From positions 1 to 64,000 of the forward strand of contig NZ_RXOL01000002.1 in NCBI RefSeq assembly GCF_004004515.1: a DNA stretch of 64,000 bases, given 5' to 3'. This stretch comes from Croceicoccus ponticola. Its GTDB lineage: Bacteria; Pseudomonadota; Alphaproteobacteria; Sphingomonadales; Sphingomonadaceae. The notes beneath the pieces were generated by a model. The model had not been told where the DNA came from. It made no database searches and was given only the letters and a program-made list of their open reading frames with translations. The first letter of the stretch is position 1; every line of letters starts with the position of its first letter. The position numbers and the translations under genes were made by a program. Positions 36,346 to 48,109 of the stretch are shown piece by piece.

Positions 36346-37487
36346 GACGCAGCCTCCGCCGCGCGCTGGATGACTTGCGTCACCTCGTCCATCTGCGCCG
36401 CCGTGCCGATGGTGATGCGCAGCGCATTGGGCAGGCCCTGCCCCGGCAGGTGCCGCACCGCGTACCCAGCCTCGGTCAGCGCATCGAGCGCGCTTTTCGC
36501 CGAAAGCGTGCCTTCGAACAGGACGAGCACGAAGTTCGCCTTGCTCGGCACCGGGCGAATACCATGGTTGCCCAGCGCCGCCATCGCGGCGGTAAAACGC
36601 GCGCGTTCGGCACTGTTGTGATCGCGGCTGGCGCGCACGAAATCCTGATCGCGCACGGCGGCAACGGCGGCGGCCTGTCCGGAGATGCCGACATTGAACG
36701 GCCCACGGATGCGGTTGATCACATCGATCAGCCCCGGCGCACCGGTCGCCCAACCGACCCGATCCCCGGCAAGACCGTAAATCTTGGAAAACGTGCGCGT
36801 GACCAGCACATTGTCGTGCGCGGCGGCCAGCGCCAGCCCGCCATCGTCTTTTTCGTCCGAAAGATATTCGCCATAGGCCTGATCGATCACCAGCAGCACG
36901 TCGGACCGCAGGCCCGCATGCAGGCGCGCCAGTTCGGCGGCATCGATATAGCTTCCGGTCGGGTTGTTCGGATTGGCGACGAACACGACGCGGGTCCGTT
37001 CGGTGACACAGGCCAACAGGGCATCGACATCGGTGCCGTAATCGCGATCGGGCGCGACCACCGGTTCAGCCCCACAACGCCGCGCCGCGATGTCGTACAC
37101 CGCGAAACCGTACCGGACATAGACGACCTCGTCCCCCGGTCCGGCAAAACCCTGCGCGGCAAGGTTCAGGATTTCGTCGCTGCCGGTGCCACACGCGATC
37201 CGCGTCGGATCCAGCCCATGCAGTTCGGCCAGCGCACTGCGCAGTTCACGGCTGTCGGGATCGGGATAGGCCGACGGTCGGTTCGCCTCTCGCCGCGCGG
37301 CGATGGCAAGCGTGCTGGTGCCAAGCGGGTTTTCGTTGGCCGAAAGCTTGATCAGCGGCCGACCGTCGTCACTGGCGGATTTGCCCGGGACATAGGCGTG
37401 GATACCCTCGATCCACGGCTTGGGACGGGGCTGTGCACTTGCCTGTGCTTCAGGCGTGGGGCTGGGGTCGGAAGGGCGGCCTGTCAT
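36342..37487 (-). CDS. hisC: Histidinol-phosphate/aromatic aminotransferase
   Basis: 381 residues from the ATG at 37487. PLP aminotransferase fold: [18 protein letters not shown], the ANPNNPTG motif and the Schiff-base Lys in [11 protein letters not shown]. It transfers the amino group in histidine synthesis and, given the coupled tyrC, may act on aromatic substrates too. Start at 37487 is chosen because the extra upstream codons are low in family similarity. Divergent from metX. Confidence 0.88.
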   Translation of the reverse strand: MTGRPSDPSPTPEAQASAQPRPKPWIEGIHAYVPGKSASDDGRPLIKLSANENPLGTSTLAIAARREANRPSAYPDPDSRELRSALAELHGLDPTRIACGTGSDEILNLAAQGFAGPGDEVVYVRYGFAVYDIAARRCGAEPVVAPDRDYGTDVDALLACVTERTRVVFVANPNNPTGSYIDAAELARLHAGLRSDVLLVIDQAYGEYLSDEKDDGGLALAAAHDNVLVTRTFSKIYGLAGDRVGWATGAPGLIDVINRIRGPFNVGISGQAAAVAAVRDQDFVRASRDHNSAERARFTAAMAALGNHGIRPVPSKANFVLVLFEGTLSAKSALDALTEAGYAVRHLPGQGLPNALRITIGTAAQMDEVTQVIQRAAEAAS

Positions 37488-37612
37488 GCCCGGCGCTGTA
37501 CCCCGCGCAGGGGCAAACTCAAATGTAACTTTTGCAACCATCATCCCGCTTTTCGCCGCATCGGCGGACAATCGTTGACAGCGCCCCCGCTTCGCCGCAA
37601 TCCCGGCGCCCC

Positions 37613-38740
37613 ATGGCGACAAAGGCCTCCGATACGACTTCCGGCCCGGTGATCGAACTGGCCGAACCGCTGCTTCTGGACAGCGGGCGAACGCTTGCGG
37701 GCGTGCGCGTGGCGTATGAAACCTATGGCTCGCTGAACGCGGACAAGTCGAACGCGATCGTAATTTGCCATGCGCTGACGGGCGACCAGCACGTCGCCTC
37801 GCCCCATCCGATCACCGGCAAGCCAGGGTGGTGGATCCGCATGGTCGGGCCGGGCAAGCCGATCGACACCGACCGCTTCTTCGTCATCTGCGCCAACGTG
37901 ATCGGATCGTGCATGGGCTCGTCCGGCCCGGCAAGCGAGGCCGAAGACGGCCGTCCTTATGGCATGCGCTTTCCCGTCATCACGATTCGCGACATGGTTC
38001 GCGCGCAAGTCGCGCTGATTGACGCGCTGGGCATTGCGAAACTGCACGCGGTCGTCGGCGGGTCGATGGGCGGGATGCAGGCACTGAGCTGGGCCGCCAA
38101 TTTCGGTGACAGGCTGAACGCCGCGCTGGTCATCGCCAGCACCGCGCGCCATTCGGCCCAGAACATCGCCTTTCACGAAGTCGGGCGACAGGCGATCATG
38201 GCCGACCCTGCGTGGCATGGCGGCGACTACTATTCGAAGGACGTGGCCGACCCGCGCAAGACGGGGCCGGAATCGGGGCTCGCCGTGGCGCGCATGGCTG
38301 CGCACATCACGTATCTTTCGGAACAGGGCCTGACCGAGAAATTCGGCCGTCGCCTTCAGGATCGAGACGCCAAGACGTTCGGCTTCGACGCGGACTTTCA
38401 GGTCGAATCGTACCTGCGCCATCAGGGCCTGTCGTTCACCGACCGGTTCGACGCCAATTCGTACCTCTACATCACCCGCGCCATGGACTATTTCGACCTC
38501 GCCGAAGAACACGGCGGCAAGCTGGCCGATGCGTTCGCGGGCACAAAGGCGCGGTTCTGCCTTGTCAGCTTTGATACCGACTGGCTTTACCCCACAGGCG
38601 AATCGCGCACGATCGCCCACGCGCTGAACGCGGCAGGCCTGCCGGTCAGCTTCGTCGAACTGTCGGCCCCGTTCGGACATGACAGCTTTTTGCTCGACGT
38701 TCCCGAACTGGACCGCGTCGTTGCGGGATTCCTGCAATGA
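37613..38740 (+). CDS. metX: Homoserine O-acetyltransferase
   Basis: 375 residues from the ATG at 37613. Alpha/beta-hydrolase with nucleophile Ser in [10 protein letters not shown] and the conserved ALTGDQHV and [14 protein letters not shown] segments; C-terminal GHDSFLLD holds the catalytic His. It acetylates (or succinylates) homoserine for methionine synthesis. Followed 10 bp later by metW, the usual pair. Confidence 0.92.
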   Translation: MATKASDTTSGPVIELAEPLLLDSGRTLAGVRVAYETYGSLNADKSNAIVICHALTGDQHVASPHPITGKPGWWIRMVGPGKPIDTDRFFVICANVIGSCMGSSGPASEAEDGRPYGMRFPVITIRDMVRAQVALIDALGIAKLHAVVGGSMGGMQALSWAANFGDRLNAALVIASTARHSAQNIAFHEVGRQAIMADPAWHGGDYYSKDVADPRKTGPESGLAVARMAAHITYLSEQGLTEKFGRRLQDRDAKTFGFDADFQVESYLRHQGLSFTDRFDANSYLYITRAMDYFDLAEEHGGKLADAFAGTKARFCLVSFDTDWLYPTGESRTIAHALNAAGLPVSFVELSAPFGHDSFLLDVPELDRVVAGFLQ

Positions 38741-38750
38741 AGGGCGTGCG

Positions 38751-39356
38751 ATGACCCCGGCAATTCCCGGCGCGCTGCGGCCCGATCTCGCGGTCATCGC
38801 CGACCATGTCGAACCCGGCGCGCGCGTGCTCGACATCGGTTGCGGCGATGGCGAACTGCTTGCAGCGCTGACCGCCAAGGGATGCGATGCTCGCGGGCTG
38901 GAGCTGGATGCGGCCAACGTCGCCGCCTGCGTCGGGCGCGGGCTTTCGGTCATGCAGGGCGATGCCGATACCGACCTTGCCTATTACCCCGACAAAAGCG
39001 TCGATTACGCCATTCTGTCACAAACGTTGCAGACGACGCGCCGACCCGATCTCGTGATCGAAAACCTGTTGCGCATCGCGCCGCGCGGGTTCGTGTCTTT
39101 CCCCAATTTCGCCCACTGGCGGGTGCGCACCTCGTTGCTGTTGGGCGGGCGGATGCCGGTGACGAAACTGATCCCGGTAGCGTGGTACGAAACGCCCAAC
39201 ATCCACCACCTGACCATCGCCGATTTCCGCGACCTGCTTGCCGCTCGCGGCATCAGGGCAGAGCGGGCGTGGTTTTTTACCAATGGCCGTGCGTCGCATC
39301 AGGTCATGGCGAATCTCACTGCCGAACACGCGGTTTTCCTCGTCTCGCGCGATTGA
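38751..39356 (+). CDS. metW: MetW methionine biosynthesis protein
   Basis: 201 residues with a class I methyltransferase fold: VLDIGCGDGELL near the start, LELD and DYAILSQTLQ; then SFPNFAHWRVR and MPVTKLIPVAWYETPNIHHL, hallmark segments of MetW. It activates MetX and follows it in one operon. Length is typical. Confidence 0.92.
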   Translation: MTPAIPGALRPDLAVIADHVEPGARVLDIGCGDGELLAALTAKGCDARGLELDAANVAACVGRGLSVMQGDADTDLAYYPDKSVDYAILSQTLQTTRRPDLVIENLLRIAPRGFVSFPNFAHWRVRTSLLLGGRMPVTKLIPVAWYETPNIHHLTIADFRDLLAARGIRAERAWFFTNGRASHQVMANLTAEHAVFLVSRD

Positions 39357-39429
39357 TACGCGTAACCCACAGGGTGTGGAAAAATTCGCCGCTTGATAGG
39401 CGGCATAGCTGGTAGCATTACGCTGCCCC

Positions 39430-40941
39430 ATGGCACTTCCCGATCAGATCCCGCTCGCCCCCGTCAACGATGACGAAGGCCACCGCCTTCCCGCCAATGT
39501 GGAGGCGGAGGCAGCGTTTCTGGGCGCGGCGCTGATCGACAATCGCGTAATCGAAGAGATGAACATCCATCTCGTGCCCGACCACTTCTTCGAACCTCTG
39601 CATTCGCGCATCTTTGAAAAGATGCTGACGCTCATCGACCGCAAGGCGGTGGTCACGCCCGTCACGCTCAAGCCCTATTTCGAAGCCGACGAAGGCATGA
39701 AGCAGCTGGGTGGCATCAACTACCTCGCCCGGCTGACCGCCGATTCGCAAGGGTTGATCGCGCCGCGCGAGCTGGCCGAACAGATCTACGATCTCGCGCT
39801 GCTGCGCCAGCTCGTGTCGGTCGGTCGCCAGCTGGTGACGGATGCGATGGACACGTCCGATACCGTCGATCCCATGCAGCAGATCGAACAGGCCGAAAGC
39901 GCGCTTTACAAGGTGGCCGAAGGGTCGACGACGGGCTCCGAAACGCAAAGCTTTGCCGCCGCGACCCGCACTTCGATCAAGCTGATCGAACAGGCGCTGA
40001 ATTCGGGCGGCCATGTCGCGGGCGTCACCACCGGGCTTTCGTCAGTCAACCAGAAGCTGGGCGGGCTCAAGAACTCCGACCTTCTCATCCTTGCGGGACG
40101 TCCGGGCATGGGCAAGACCTCGCTCGCCACCAACTTCGCGTTCAACGCGGCAAATCGCCTGCGCCGCGATCTCGCCGATGGCATAAGCGAAGAAGATTCG
40201 GTCGGCGCCGCGACCGCGTTCTTCAGCTTGGAAATGAGCGCCGATCAGCTGGCCACGCGTATCCTTGCCGAACAGTCGGGTATTTCGTCGGAAAACCTGC
40301 GCACCGGCAAGATCAGCCGCGAGGATTTCCAGTCCCTGTCGCGCGCAAGCCAGGAACTGGCCGAACTGCCACTTTATATCGACGACACGCCCGCGCTGAC
40401 GATCGCGGCCCTGCGCGCCCGGGCGCGGCGGCTGAAGCGGCGGCACAACATCGGCTTCATCGTGGTCGACTACCTGCAGCTGCTACAGGGTTCGGGCCGC
40501 GCCAACGACAATCGCGTCAACGAGATTTCGGAGATTTCGCGCGGGCTGAAAACGCTGGCCAAGGAACTCGACGTGCCAGTGATGGCGCTGTCGCAGCTGT
40601 CGCGTGCCGTGGAACAGCGCGAGGACAAGAAGCCGATGCTGTCCGACCTTCGCGAATCGGGTTCGATCGAGCAGGACGCCGACATCGTGCTGTTCGTTTA
40701 TCGCGAGGATTATTACGTTAACGCGGTGGAGCCCAAGTTCCCCGACGAAAAAGACCCTGCCGACGTCCACGAAAAGTGGGAGGCATGGCGCGCAAAGATG
40801 GAACAGGTGACCGGCATCGCCGAATTGATCGTCGCGAAACAGCGTCACGGTTCGACAGGCCGCGTGCGGATGAGGTTCGAAGCGCGGATCACCAAGTTTT
40901 CCGACCTTGCCGACGACCAGTTCGGTTCGGATCACGACTGA
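39430..40941 (+). CDS. dnaB: Replicative DNA helicase DnaB
   Basis: 503 residues. N-terminal DnaB domain begins at about 20 (PANVEAEAAFLGAAL). RecA-like ATPase has Walker A GRPGMGKTS and the DYLQLLQG and SQLSRAVEQR motifs. It unwinds DNA at the replication fork as a hexamer. No intein or insertion seen. A small AGGCC-TTC-GGCCT hairpin follows the stop. Confidence 0.95.
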   Translation: MALPDQIPLAPVNDDEGHRLPANVEAEAAFLGAALIDNRVIEEMNIHLVPDHFFEPLHSRIFEKMLTLIDRKAVVTPVTLKPYFEADEGMKQLGGINYLARLTADSQGLIAPRELAEQIYDLALLRQLVSVGRQLVTDAMDTSDTVDPMQQIEQAESALYKVAEGSTTGSETQSFAAATRTSIKLIEQALNSGGHVAGVTTGLSSVNQKLGGLKNSDLLILAGRPGMGKTSLATNFAFNAANRLRRDLADGISEEDSVGAATAFFSLEMSADQLATRILAEQSGISSENLRTGKISREDFQSLSRASQELAELPLYIDDTPALTIAALRARARRLKRRHNIGFIVVDYLQLLQGSGRANDNRVNEISEISRGLKTLAKELDVPVMALSQLSRAVEQREDKKPMLSDLRESGSIEQDADIVLFVYREDYYVNAVEPKFPDEKDPADVHEKWEAWRAKMEQVTGIAELIVAKQRHGSTGRVRMRFEARITKFSDLADDQFGSDHD

Positions 40942-40968
40942 GGCCTTCGGCCTATCGGCGATCGCGAC

Positions 40969-41571
40969 TTAGGGCCCGCAGTTCCACGTACCGTTGAAGC
41001 TGCGTTCTGCCCCGTCGGCGCGCATCGCCTTCATCGCGGCGGGATAGGGCGGGGATTCGCCGCCCGCGTGCGGCATCGGTGCTTTGCCGCGGCGGATGTC
41101 GAGCACAATGCCCTTCCCCGCGAACCGGCCGCCATCAACGATGGCGTTGAAACCACCGTCCTCGCTCGACACGATGGGTGTGGGATAGCCGGCAATAGAC
41201 ACCATGCCGTTGGCACGCTCCGCCTCTCCGCCCGCAAACCCGGTTGCGTAGAGCAACGGCCTCGCATCGCCGGTGCGGATGAAGGAACAGGACAGCTCAC
41301 CCTTCAACGTGAACGGCATATCGGCGGAAAAGTCGATGAGATCGAGCCGCAGTTCCGACCCGTCGCCGCCGATCGTGCCGCTGTCGATCGGCTCGCCTTC
41401 GGGCAAGCCGGTAGTTTCGCCGGCGGTGCTGGGAATTGCGGTGGCGGTCGCAGACGCGGTGGCCTCAACGGTCGGCGCGCTATCGGGCGGCGCGGTTTCC
41501 GACTTGCACGCGGCGGCAAGGCCGAGCGAGGCGATGGCGGATGCGGCGAGGAGCTGACCGAACAGTTTCAT
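40969..41571 (-). CDS. Hypothetical lipoprotein
   Basis: 200 residues from the ATG at 41571. The signal ends LGLAAACKSE, a plausible lipobox with Cys. A Thr/Ala-rich linker precedes a compact domain with no family I recognise; Cys residues near the C-terminus (SCSF, WNCGP) may bond. Convergent with dnaB. Probably anchored in the envelope. Confidence 0.7.
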   Translation of the reverse strand: MKLFGQLLAASAIASLGLAAACKSETAPPDSAPTVEATASATATAIPSTAGETTGLPEGEPIDSGTIGGDGSELRLDLIDFSADMPFTLKGELSCSFIRTGDARPLLYATGFAGGEAERANGMVSIAGYPTPIVSSEDGGFNAIVDGGRFAGKGIVLDIRRGKAPMPHAGGESPPYPAAMKAMRADGAERSFNGTWNCGP

Positions 41572-41623
41572 GCCCCTTGCAACGAACCTCAACGCCGACC
41601 GGTTCCATTGAGGATTGCGAGGG

Positions 41624-42820
41624 TCAGAGCCCGAGGTTGAGTTTCCGGCTGACCGAATAATCGACTACGCCGACGAGGAACCACGACAATTGCCAGCGCA
41701 GCCGGTTCCACCATGTCGCCCGTGCGCGGTGCACTTCGGGCGTGACTTCCAACGACGCGTCGAGGTGTTGGCCGATGAATTCACGCATCTTGGCGGCCAG
41801 CGCCGCATCCTCGATCACCAGCATGAGTTCGAGGTTGATATAAAGGCTGCGCATGTCGAAATTGGCGCTGCCGACATAGACCTTGTCGTCCAGCACGATG
41901 AGCTTGGTGTGCAGCTTGCACGGCACGAATTCCCAGATCCGCGCGCCCCGTTTCAACAGCGGGCGATAGAGTGCGCGGGTCGCGCCGATCGTCGCCCCGT
42001 TATCACTCTTGCCCGCCATCAGCAGGCGCGTCTGGCCCTTTGCCGCGATTCGCGCGATGCGCCGGACCAGCCGTTTGGGCGGCGAGAAATAGGCCATCAT
42101 CATGTCCAGCCGCTCGCCCCGCATCAGGTCTTCCGACACGCAGCGCGCCCATGTCGAAAGCCCGCGCGTCGGCCCGCCGACGAGCATGCGTGCCGTTTCG
42201 CTGCCCGGGTCCCATTCACGCACGATGCGGCGGATGGAACGCCACTGTGCCTTGGGGTGGGACAGCCAGCCTTCCAGCTTGGCGAACCACCGGTCGAGCG
42301 CTTCGACAAGGCTGCCTTCGAGCACGAGGCCAAGGTCGTTCCACCCGCTTTCTTGCGGAGATTTGAAATAATCGTCTTCGATATTGAACCCGCCGACCAT
42401 CGCGCGAACGCCGTCGACGATCACCATCTTTTGATGATTGCGGATCAGGTAACGCTGCGACCAACGCGCGGAAAAGCGCCAGTATTGGCCCCCTGCGATC
42501 TTGAACGTGGCAAAGAATTCATCGGTCGCCGCAGCCCCGAATCCGTCGATGATCAGCTTCACCTCAACCCCGCGCAATGCCGCCTCGGTCAAGGCATCGC
42601 GCACCCGGACGGCGGTGGCGTCCTCGGCAAAGATGTAAAAACAAAGCTTCAGCGTCGTGCGCGCCGATTCGATCAATTCGATCAGCGCGTCCAGCCGGTC
42701 CTGTCCCGCCGGATAGAACCGCAGCTTCTGCCCCTGCGCTTCGACCGAGAACGGCGGCGGATCGCAATAGGCGGGATCGCGCATTTCCGCGGGGTCGAGC
42801 GTCTTGACGGTTTCCAGCAT
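41624..42820 (-). CDS. Phospholipase D-family protein (cardiolipin synthase-like)
   Basis: 398 residues with two PLD/HKD motifs: NHQKMVIVDG with GGFN at mid-protein and LHTKLIVLDD with GSANFDMRS near the C-terminus. No N-terminal membrane spans, unlike ClsA, so it is of the ClsB/ClsC type. It probably joins phospholipids to make cardiolipin. Both active-site His-Lys-Asp sets are intact. Confidence 0.82.
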   Translation of the reverse strand: MLETVKTLDPAEMRDPAYCDPPPFSVEAQGQKLRFYPAGQDRLDALIELIESARTTLKLCFYIFAEDATAVRVRDALTEAALRGVEVKLIIDGFGAAATDEFFATFKIAGGQYWRFSARWSQRYLIRNHQKMVIVDGVRAMVGGFNIEDDYFKSPQESGWNDLGLVLEGSLVEALDRWFAKLEGWLSHPKAQWRSIRRIVREWDPGSETARMLVGGPTRGLSTWARCVSEDLMRGERLDMMMAYFSPPKRLVRRIARIAAKGQTRLLMAGKSDNGATIGATRALYRPLLKRGARIWEFVPCKLHTKLIVLDDKVYVGSANFDMRSLYINLELMLVIEDAALAAKMREFIGQHLDASLEVTPEVHRARATWWNRLRWQLSWFLVGVVDYSVSRKLNLGL

Positions 42821-42932
42821 GACTATGATGTGGACCGGCGCGCGGGCCGCCGCAATCCTTGACTTTCACCGCCCTTGCGCCTAATTGCCGCCCTTTCCCG
42901 TACCCTTGAATTACTTTTTCACGGAGTGCCCC

Positions 42933-43277
42933 ATGGCGCGCGTTACTGTCGAAGATTGTGTCGACAAGATCCCGAACCGGTTCGATCTCGTTCTCCTCGC
43001 CGCGCAGCGCGCACGCGAGATTTCGGCAGGAGCCGAATTGACCGTCGATCGCGACCGCGACAAGAACCCGGTCGTCGCCTTGCGCGAAATCGCGGAAGAG
43101 AACGTCAGGCCCAAGGAATTGAAGGAAACCCTGATCCAGGGTCTTCAGAAAGTCGCGATGGACGACGACGACGAGGTCGATGAAATCGGCTCGCTGTCCC
43201 GTTCGGCAGAGGCGCTGCGCCTTACCGCCGCCGCACCGACGCGCAATACCTCGATCGGCGGAGACTACGAGGGCTGA
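42933..43277 (+). CDS. rpoZ: RNA polymerase omega subunit
   Basis: 114 residues from the ATG at 42933. [20 protein letters not shown] and [12 protein letters not shown] are the signature of omega. It helps assemble RNA polymerase. A rho-independent terminator follows within 40 bp. Confidence 0.95.
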   Translation: MARVTVEDCVDKIPNRFDLVLLAAQRAREISAGAELTVDRDRDKNPVVALREIAEENVRPKELKETLIQGLQKVAMDDDDEVDEIGSLSRSAEALRLTAAAPTRNTSIGGDYEG

Positions 43278-43312
43278 TCCTTCGTACGCCGTCGGACCTA
43301 AAGTCTAACGTG

Positions 43313-43343
43313 AAAAGGGCGGCCCTGCGGGTCGCCCTTTTTC
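43313..43343 (+). terminator. Rho-independent terminator after rpoZ
   Basis: AAAAGGGCGGCC followed by a short loop and GGTCGCCCTTTTT forms a GC stem ending in a T-run, 36 bases after the rpoZ stop. Confidence 0.85.
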
Positions 43344-43430
43344 GTTGCGTAGCAATTCCCTCGGGTGATCACCCTTCCCGTTTCTTTCCTTGCAGGGTAT
43401 CTTTCCGCCAATGGCAAGGGGGTCACCAAC

Positions 43431-44465
43431 ATGACCGGAGACGGGATCGAGGCACTGGGTGGCGTGGCCGAAGGAACTGCCATCGGCCATGCGGTGGAGC
43501 GTGACCATGGCGCGTTGGTGCGGGGCGGCGCCGGACATTTCGAAGAAACCGCATGCCTGAATTGCAGCGCGACGATCGAGGGCAACTATTGCCGCCATTG
43601 CGGACAAGCGGCGCACCTTCACCGCACGATGGGTGCCTTTTTGCACGATCTCTTGCACGGCGTGCTGCATCTGGACGGCAAGACGTGGCGCACGCTGCCC
43701 TTGCTGGCGTTCCGGCCGGGCAGGCTGACCCGCGCCTATATCGACGGCAAGCGCGCCAGCTATGTCTCGCCGATGGCATTGTTCCTGTTCGCGATCTTTG
43801 CGATGTTCGCGGTGTTTTCTTTCACCGCGCCGAATGCTCCCATCAGTGGCCCGGCATCGTTCGATCAGGCAATCGAGAAAGCGCAGGAAAATCGCGACAT
43901 GGTCGCTGCGGAACTGGCCGCGCTGGACAGCGACGATCCCGACCGGGCGAGGCTTGAGGCGAAGGTGGCAACGCTGGACGACGACATTGCCGCCTTGCGC
44001 GCGCTCACCCTCGATGCCCCGGACGAGTTAGTCGGAGCGCCTCGGCTTGCGCCGCTGCTGCGCAAGTGGCGCGATAACCCGTCGCTGATGATCTACAAGC
44101 TGCAGTCGACCGGTTACAAATTTTCGTGGCTGCTGATCCCGCTCTCGCTGCCTTTCGTCTGGTTGCTGTTCGCATGGCGGCGGCGATACGGGCTGTACGA
44201 CCACGCGGTTTTCGTGACTTACTCGATCGCTTTCATGTCGCTGCTGTTCCTTGCCGCAAGCCTGCTCGGCTTTGCAGGGATTTCCGGCGGGCTGATCGCG
44301 ACCGCGCTGATCTTGATCGTACCGTTGCACATATTCTCGCAATTGCGCGGCACATATGGGCTTTCGCGGTTCGGGGCCGCATGGCGGACGGTGGCGGTGT
44401 TGATCATCGCCTTCATCGTTGCTCTGCTTTTCCTCGCAATCCTGGTGGGGATGGGTGGATTATGA
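43431..44465 (+). CDS. DUF3667-domain membrane protein
   Basis: 344 residues from the ATG at 43431. A zinc-ribbon-like CLNCSATIEGNYCRHCGQ at about residues 41-58 precedes the DUF3667 core (HDLLHGVLHLDGKTWRTL, PGRLTRAYIDGKRASYVSP). One membrane span lies around 110 and four more fill the C-terminal 120 residues. Function unknown; the Cys pairs suggest a metal site. Its stop overlaps the next gene start. Confidence 0.82.
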   Translation: MTGDGIEALGGVAEGTAIGHAVERDHGALVRGGAGHFEETACLNCSATIEGNYCRHCGQAAHLHRTMGAFLHDLLHGVLHLDGKTWRTLPLLAFRPGRLTRAYIDGKRASYVSPMALFLFAIFAMFAVFSFTAPNAPISGPASFDQAIEKAQENRDMVAAELAALDSDDPDRARLEAKVATLDDDIAALRALTLDAPDELVGAPRLAPLLRKWRDNPSLMIYKLQSTGYKFSWLLIPLSLPFVWLLFAWRRRYGLYDHAVFVTYSIAFMSLLFLAASLLGFAGISGGLIATALILIVPLHIFSQLRGTYGLSRFGAAWRTVAVLIIAFIVALLFLAILVGMGGL

Positions 44466-45109
44466 TGGTGGGCAAAGCGTTTCGGCGGACGCTTGTGACC
44501 GGGATCCTGCTTGCGACAAGCGGCTGCATAACCCTGCCGCACAAGCCAACACCGGGTTGGAGTTGCGAGGCGGGTACGCAGTCCGACGGGCAGGCATGGG
44601 CCAGCGCTGCGTTGAACCGGGACGGTACCTTGCGAGAGGCTTGGTGGTCGTGGCGCGCGCCGCGACGCGATCCTGCCCTTGCGATCGAGGCTTATTCCCA
44701 AAACGGGCGCGCTCAGACTCTCGACTGGCCGACCATCCTCGCCATTCATGTCGCTGATCCACAGGCGAGGTTGGCGGTGCAGATGGGCTTGGCGCAAAAG
44801 TCCGGCGAAGTCGCTTGGTCGGACACTACATTTCGATCCGCGGCCAATTCGGGCAGTCGTCACCTGACGATGGACTGGCCGACATTGGTCACGATGGCGG
44901 GAAAGTCGTCGCCGCTAATGGCTGTCCGGCTGTACCCGTCGACCGGGCAGACCGATACTTTCGAAGTTTCGAAGACGGATATCCTCGCCGGGACGAATGC
45001 GTTGACCGAAGTGCGGTCCGACCTCGCCCGCAAGATCGCCGATTATCAGAACCGGTGCGAGCCGGTGGACGACCTCACGCCGGAGATCGTCCTGACCGGC
45101 TCGAACTGA
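44462..45109 (+). CDS. Hypothetical exported protein
   Basis: 215 residues from the ATG at 44462, overlapping the DUF3667 stop. The signal sequence ends LLATSGC, a weak lipobox. The rest shows no family I recognise; repeated TLDWPTI/TMDWPTL motifs 65 residues apart suggest an internal duplication. Likely co-translated with DUF3667, so the pair may act together in the envelope. Convergent with ftsH. Confidence 0.65.
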   Translation: MMVGKAFRRTLVTGILLATSGCITLPHKPTPGWSCEAGTQSDGQAWASAALNRDGTLREAWWSWRAPRRDPALAIEAYSQNGRAQTLDWPTILAIHVADPQARLAVQMGLAQKSGEVAWSDTTFRSAANSGSRHLTMDWPTLVTMAGKSSPLMAVRLYPSTGQTDTFEVSKTDILAGTNALTEVRSDLARKIADYQNRCEPVDDLTPEIVLTGSN

Positions 45110-47050
<1,941 letters not shown>

Positions 47051-47133
47051 GGGGTCGGATTCACCTTTCACCGCTTAATGTAGGTGACGCATGGTGAATG
47101 GCAAGCAAACGAAAACGGGCAAAGGCGGTTGGA

Positions 47134-48090
47134 TCAGCCCTCGTTCCGGGGCGGCGCCGCGGCGAAATGCCACACGCCTGCGCGCGGGGTGCACATGACC
47201 CCGGCCAGCGTCGCCTTCTCTCCTGCTTCCAGCGATTCGAGCAGGCGGGCCACCTCCTCCCCTCGCGGCGTTCCTTCGGTCGCGAGCCGTGCGATCAGTT
47301 CTTCAAGAACGCGAAAGCGAACCGCGAGCGGCCCTGCCGGATTATAGGCCAATTGGCGGCCATCGTCGCTCATGCTGACTTGTGCAGCGAATTCGTGCCG
47401 CGCCCCGAATTCAAGCACGTCGGCCGCATCGCGCAAGTGCATCGCGCTGGCTGCAAGCCGCATGGGATCGAGCCAATCCGCCTCTGCCAGCCCCTTGCGA
47501 ATGCGGGCGCGGTCATAGGCCGGGTCGGAATTGGACGGATCGTCGACGGGGTCCAGCCCCGCACGTTCCACGACGGTCGCCAGTTCGGAACGCGGCGTGG
47601 CCAGCAAGGGCCGGATCACCATCACATCGGTTCGCCCCGGCAAAGTGGCGCGATCGCGCATGGCGCCCAGCCCGCGCAATCCCGAAGCGCGGTTCAACCG
47701 CATCAACAGCGTCTCGGCCAGGTCGTCGGCATGATGGGCGGTGGCGACGAAGCGCAGGCCCTGTCGCGCGGCCCATGACCCCAAAGCGCCGTAACGTTCG
47801 GCCCGCGCCCGCGCCTGAACATTTCCGCCCTTTCCCAAGGAAACGGCAAGCGTTTCATGCGGCACGCCGAGGTCGGCACAAGTCTGCGCGACAAACGCCG
47901 CCTCGTCCGCCGCTTCAGGCCGCAGGCCGTGATCGACAGTGGCGACGCGGATCGTGGTGGGCATGACCTGCTGCGCCAACACCAGAAGGGCAAGGCTGTC
48001 CGGTCCGCCAGACACGGCGAGGCCAAGCGGCTCACCCTTCCGCAGCCCCAGCCGCACGCATTCTTGCGCAAACAGGACCGGAAGGTTCAT
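47134..48090 (-). CDS. tilS: tRNA(Ile)-lysidine synthase
   Basis: 318 residues. N-terminal PP-loop SGGPDSLALL and the HHADD segment of the ATP-pyrophosphatase fold. It attaches lysine to C34 of the tRNA-Ile that reads AUA. Lies between cpoB and ftsH on the same strand, a common gene order. Confidence 0.9.
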   Translation of the reverse strand: MNLPVLFAQECVRLGLRKGEPLGLAVSGGPDSLALLVLAQQVMPTTIRVATVDHGLRPEAADEAAFVAQTCADLGVPHETLAVSLGKGGNVQARARAERYGALGSWAARQGLRFVATAHHADDLAETLLMRLNRASGLRGLGAMRDRATLPGRTDVMVIRPLLATPRSELATVVERAGLDPVDDPSNSDPAYDRARIRKGLAEADWLDPMRLAASAMHLRDAADVLEFGARHEFAAQVSMSDDGRQLAYNPAGPLAVRFRVLEELIARLATEGTPRGEEVARLLESLEAGEKATLAGVMCTPRAGVWHFAAAPPRNEG

Positions 48091-48109
48091 GCTCGCTGTC
48101 CCCCGACGC

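Noticed and set aside
35428-37652. Two frames of about 400 codons on the plus strand over tyrC and hisC
   Set aside because: Their products are His/Arg-rich with no family features, while the minus strand encodes clear enzymes.
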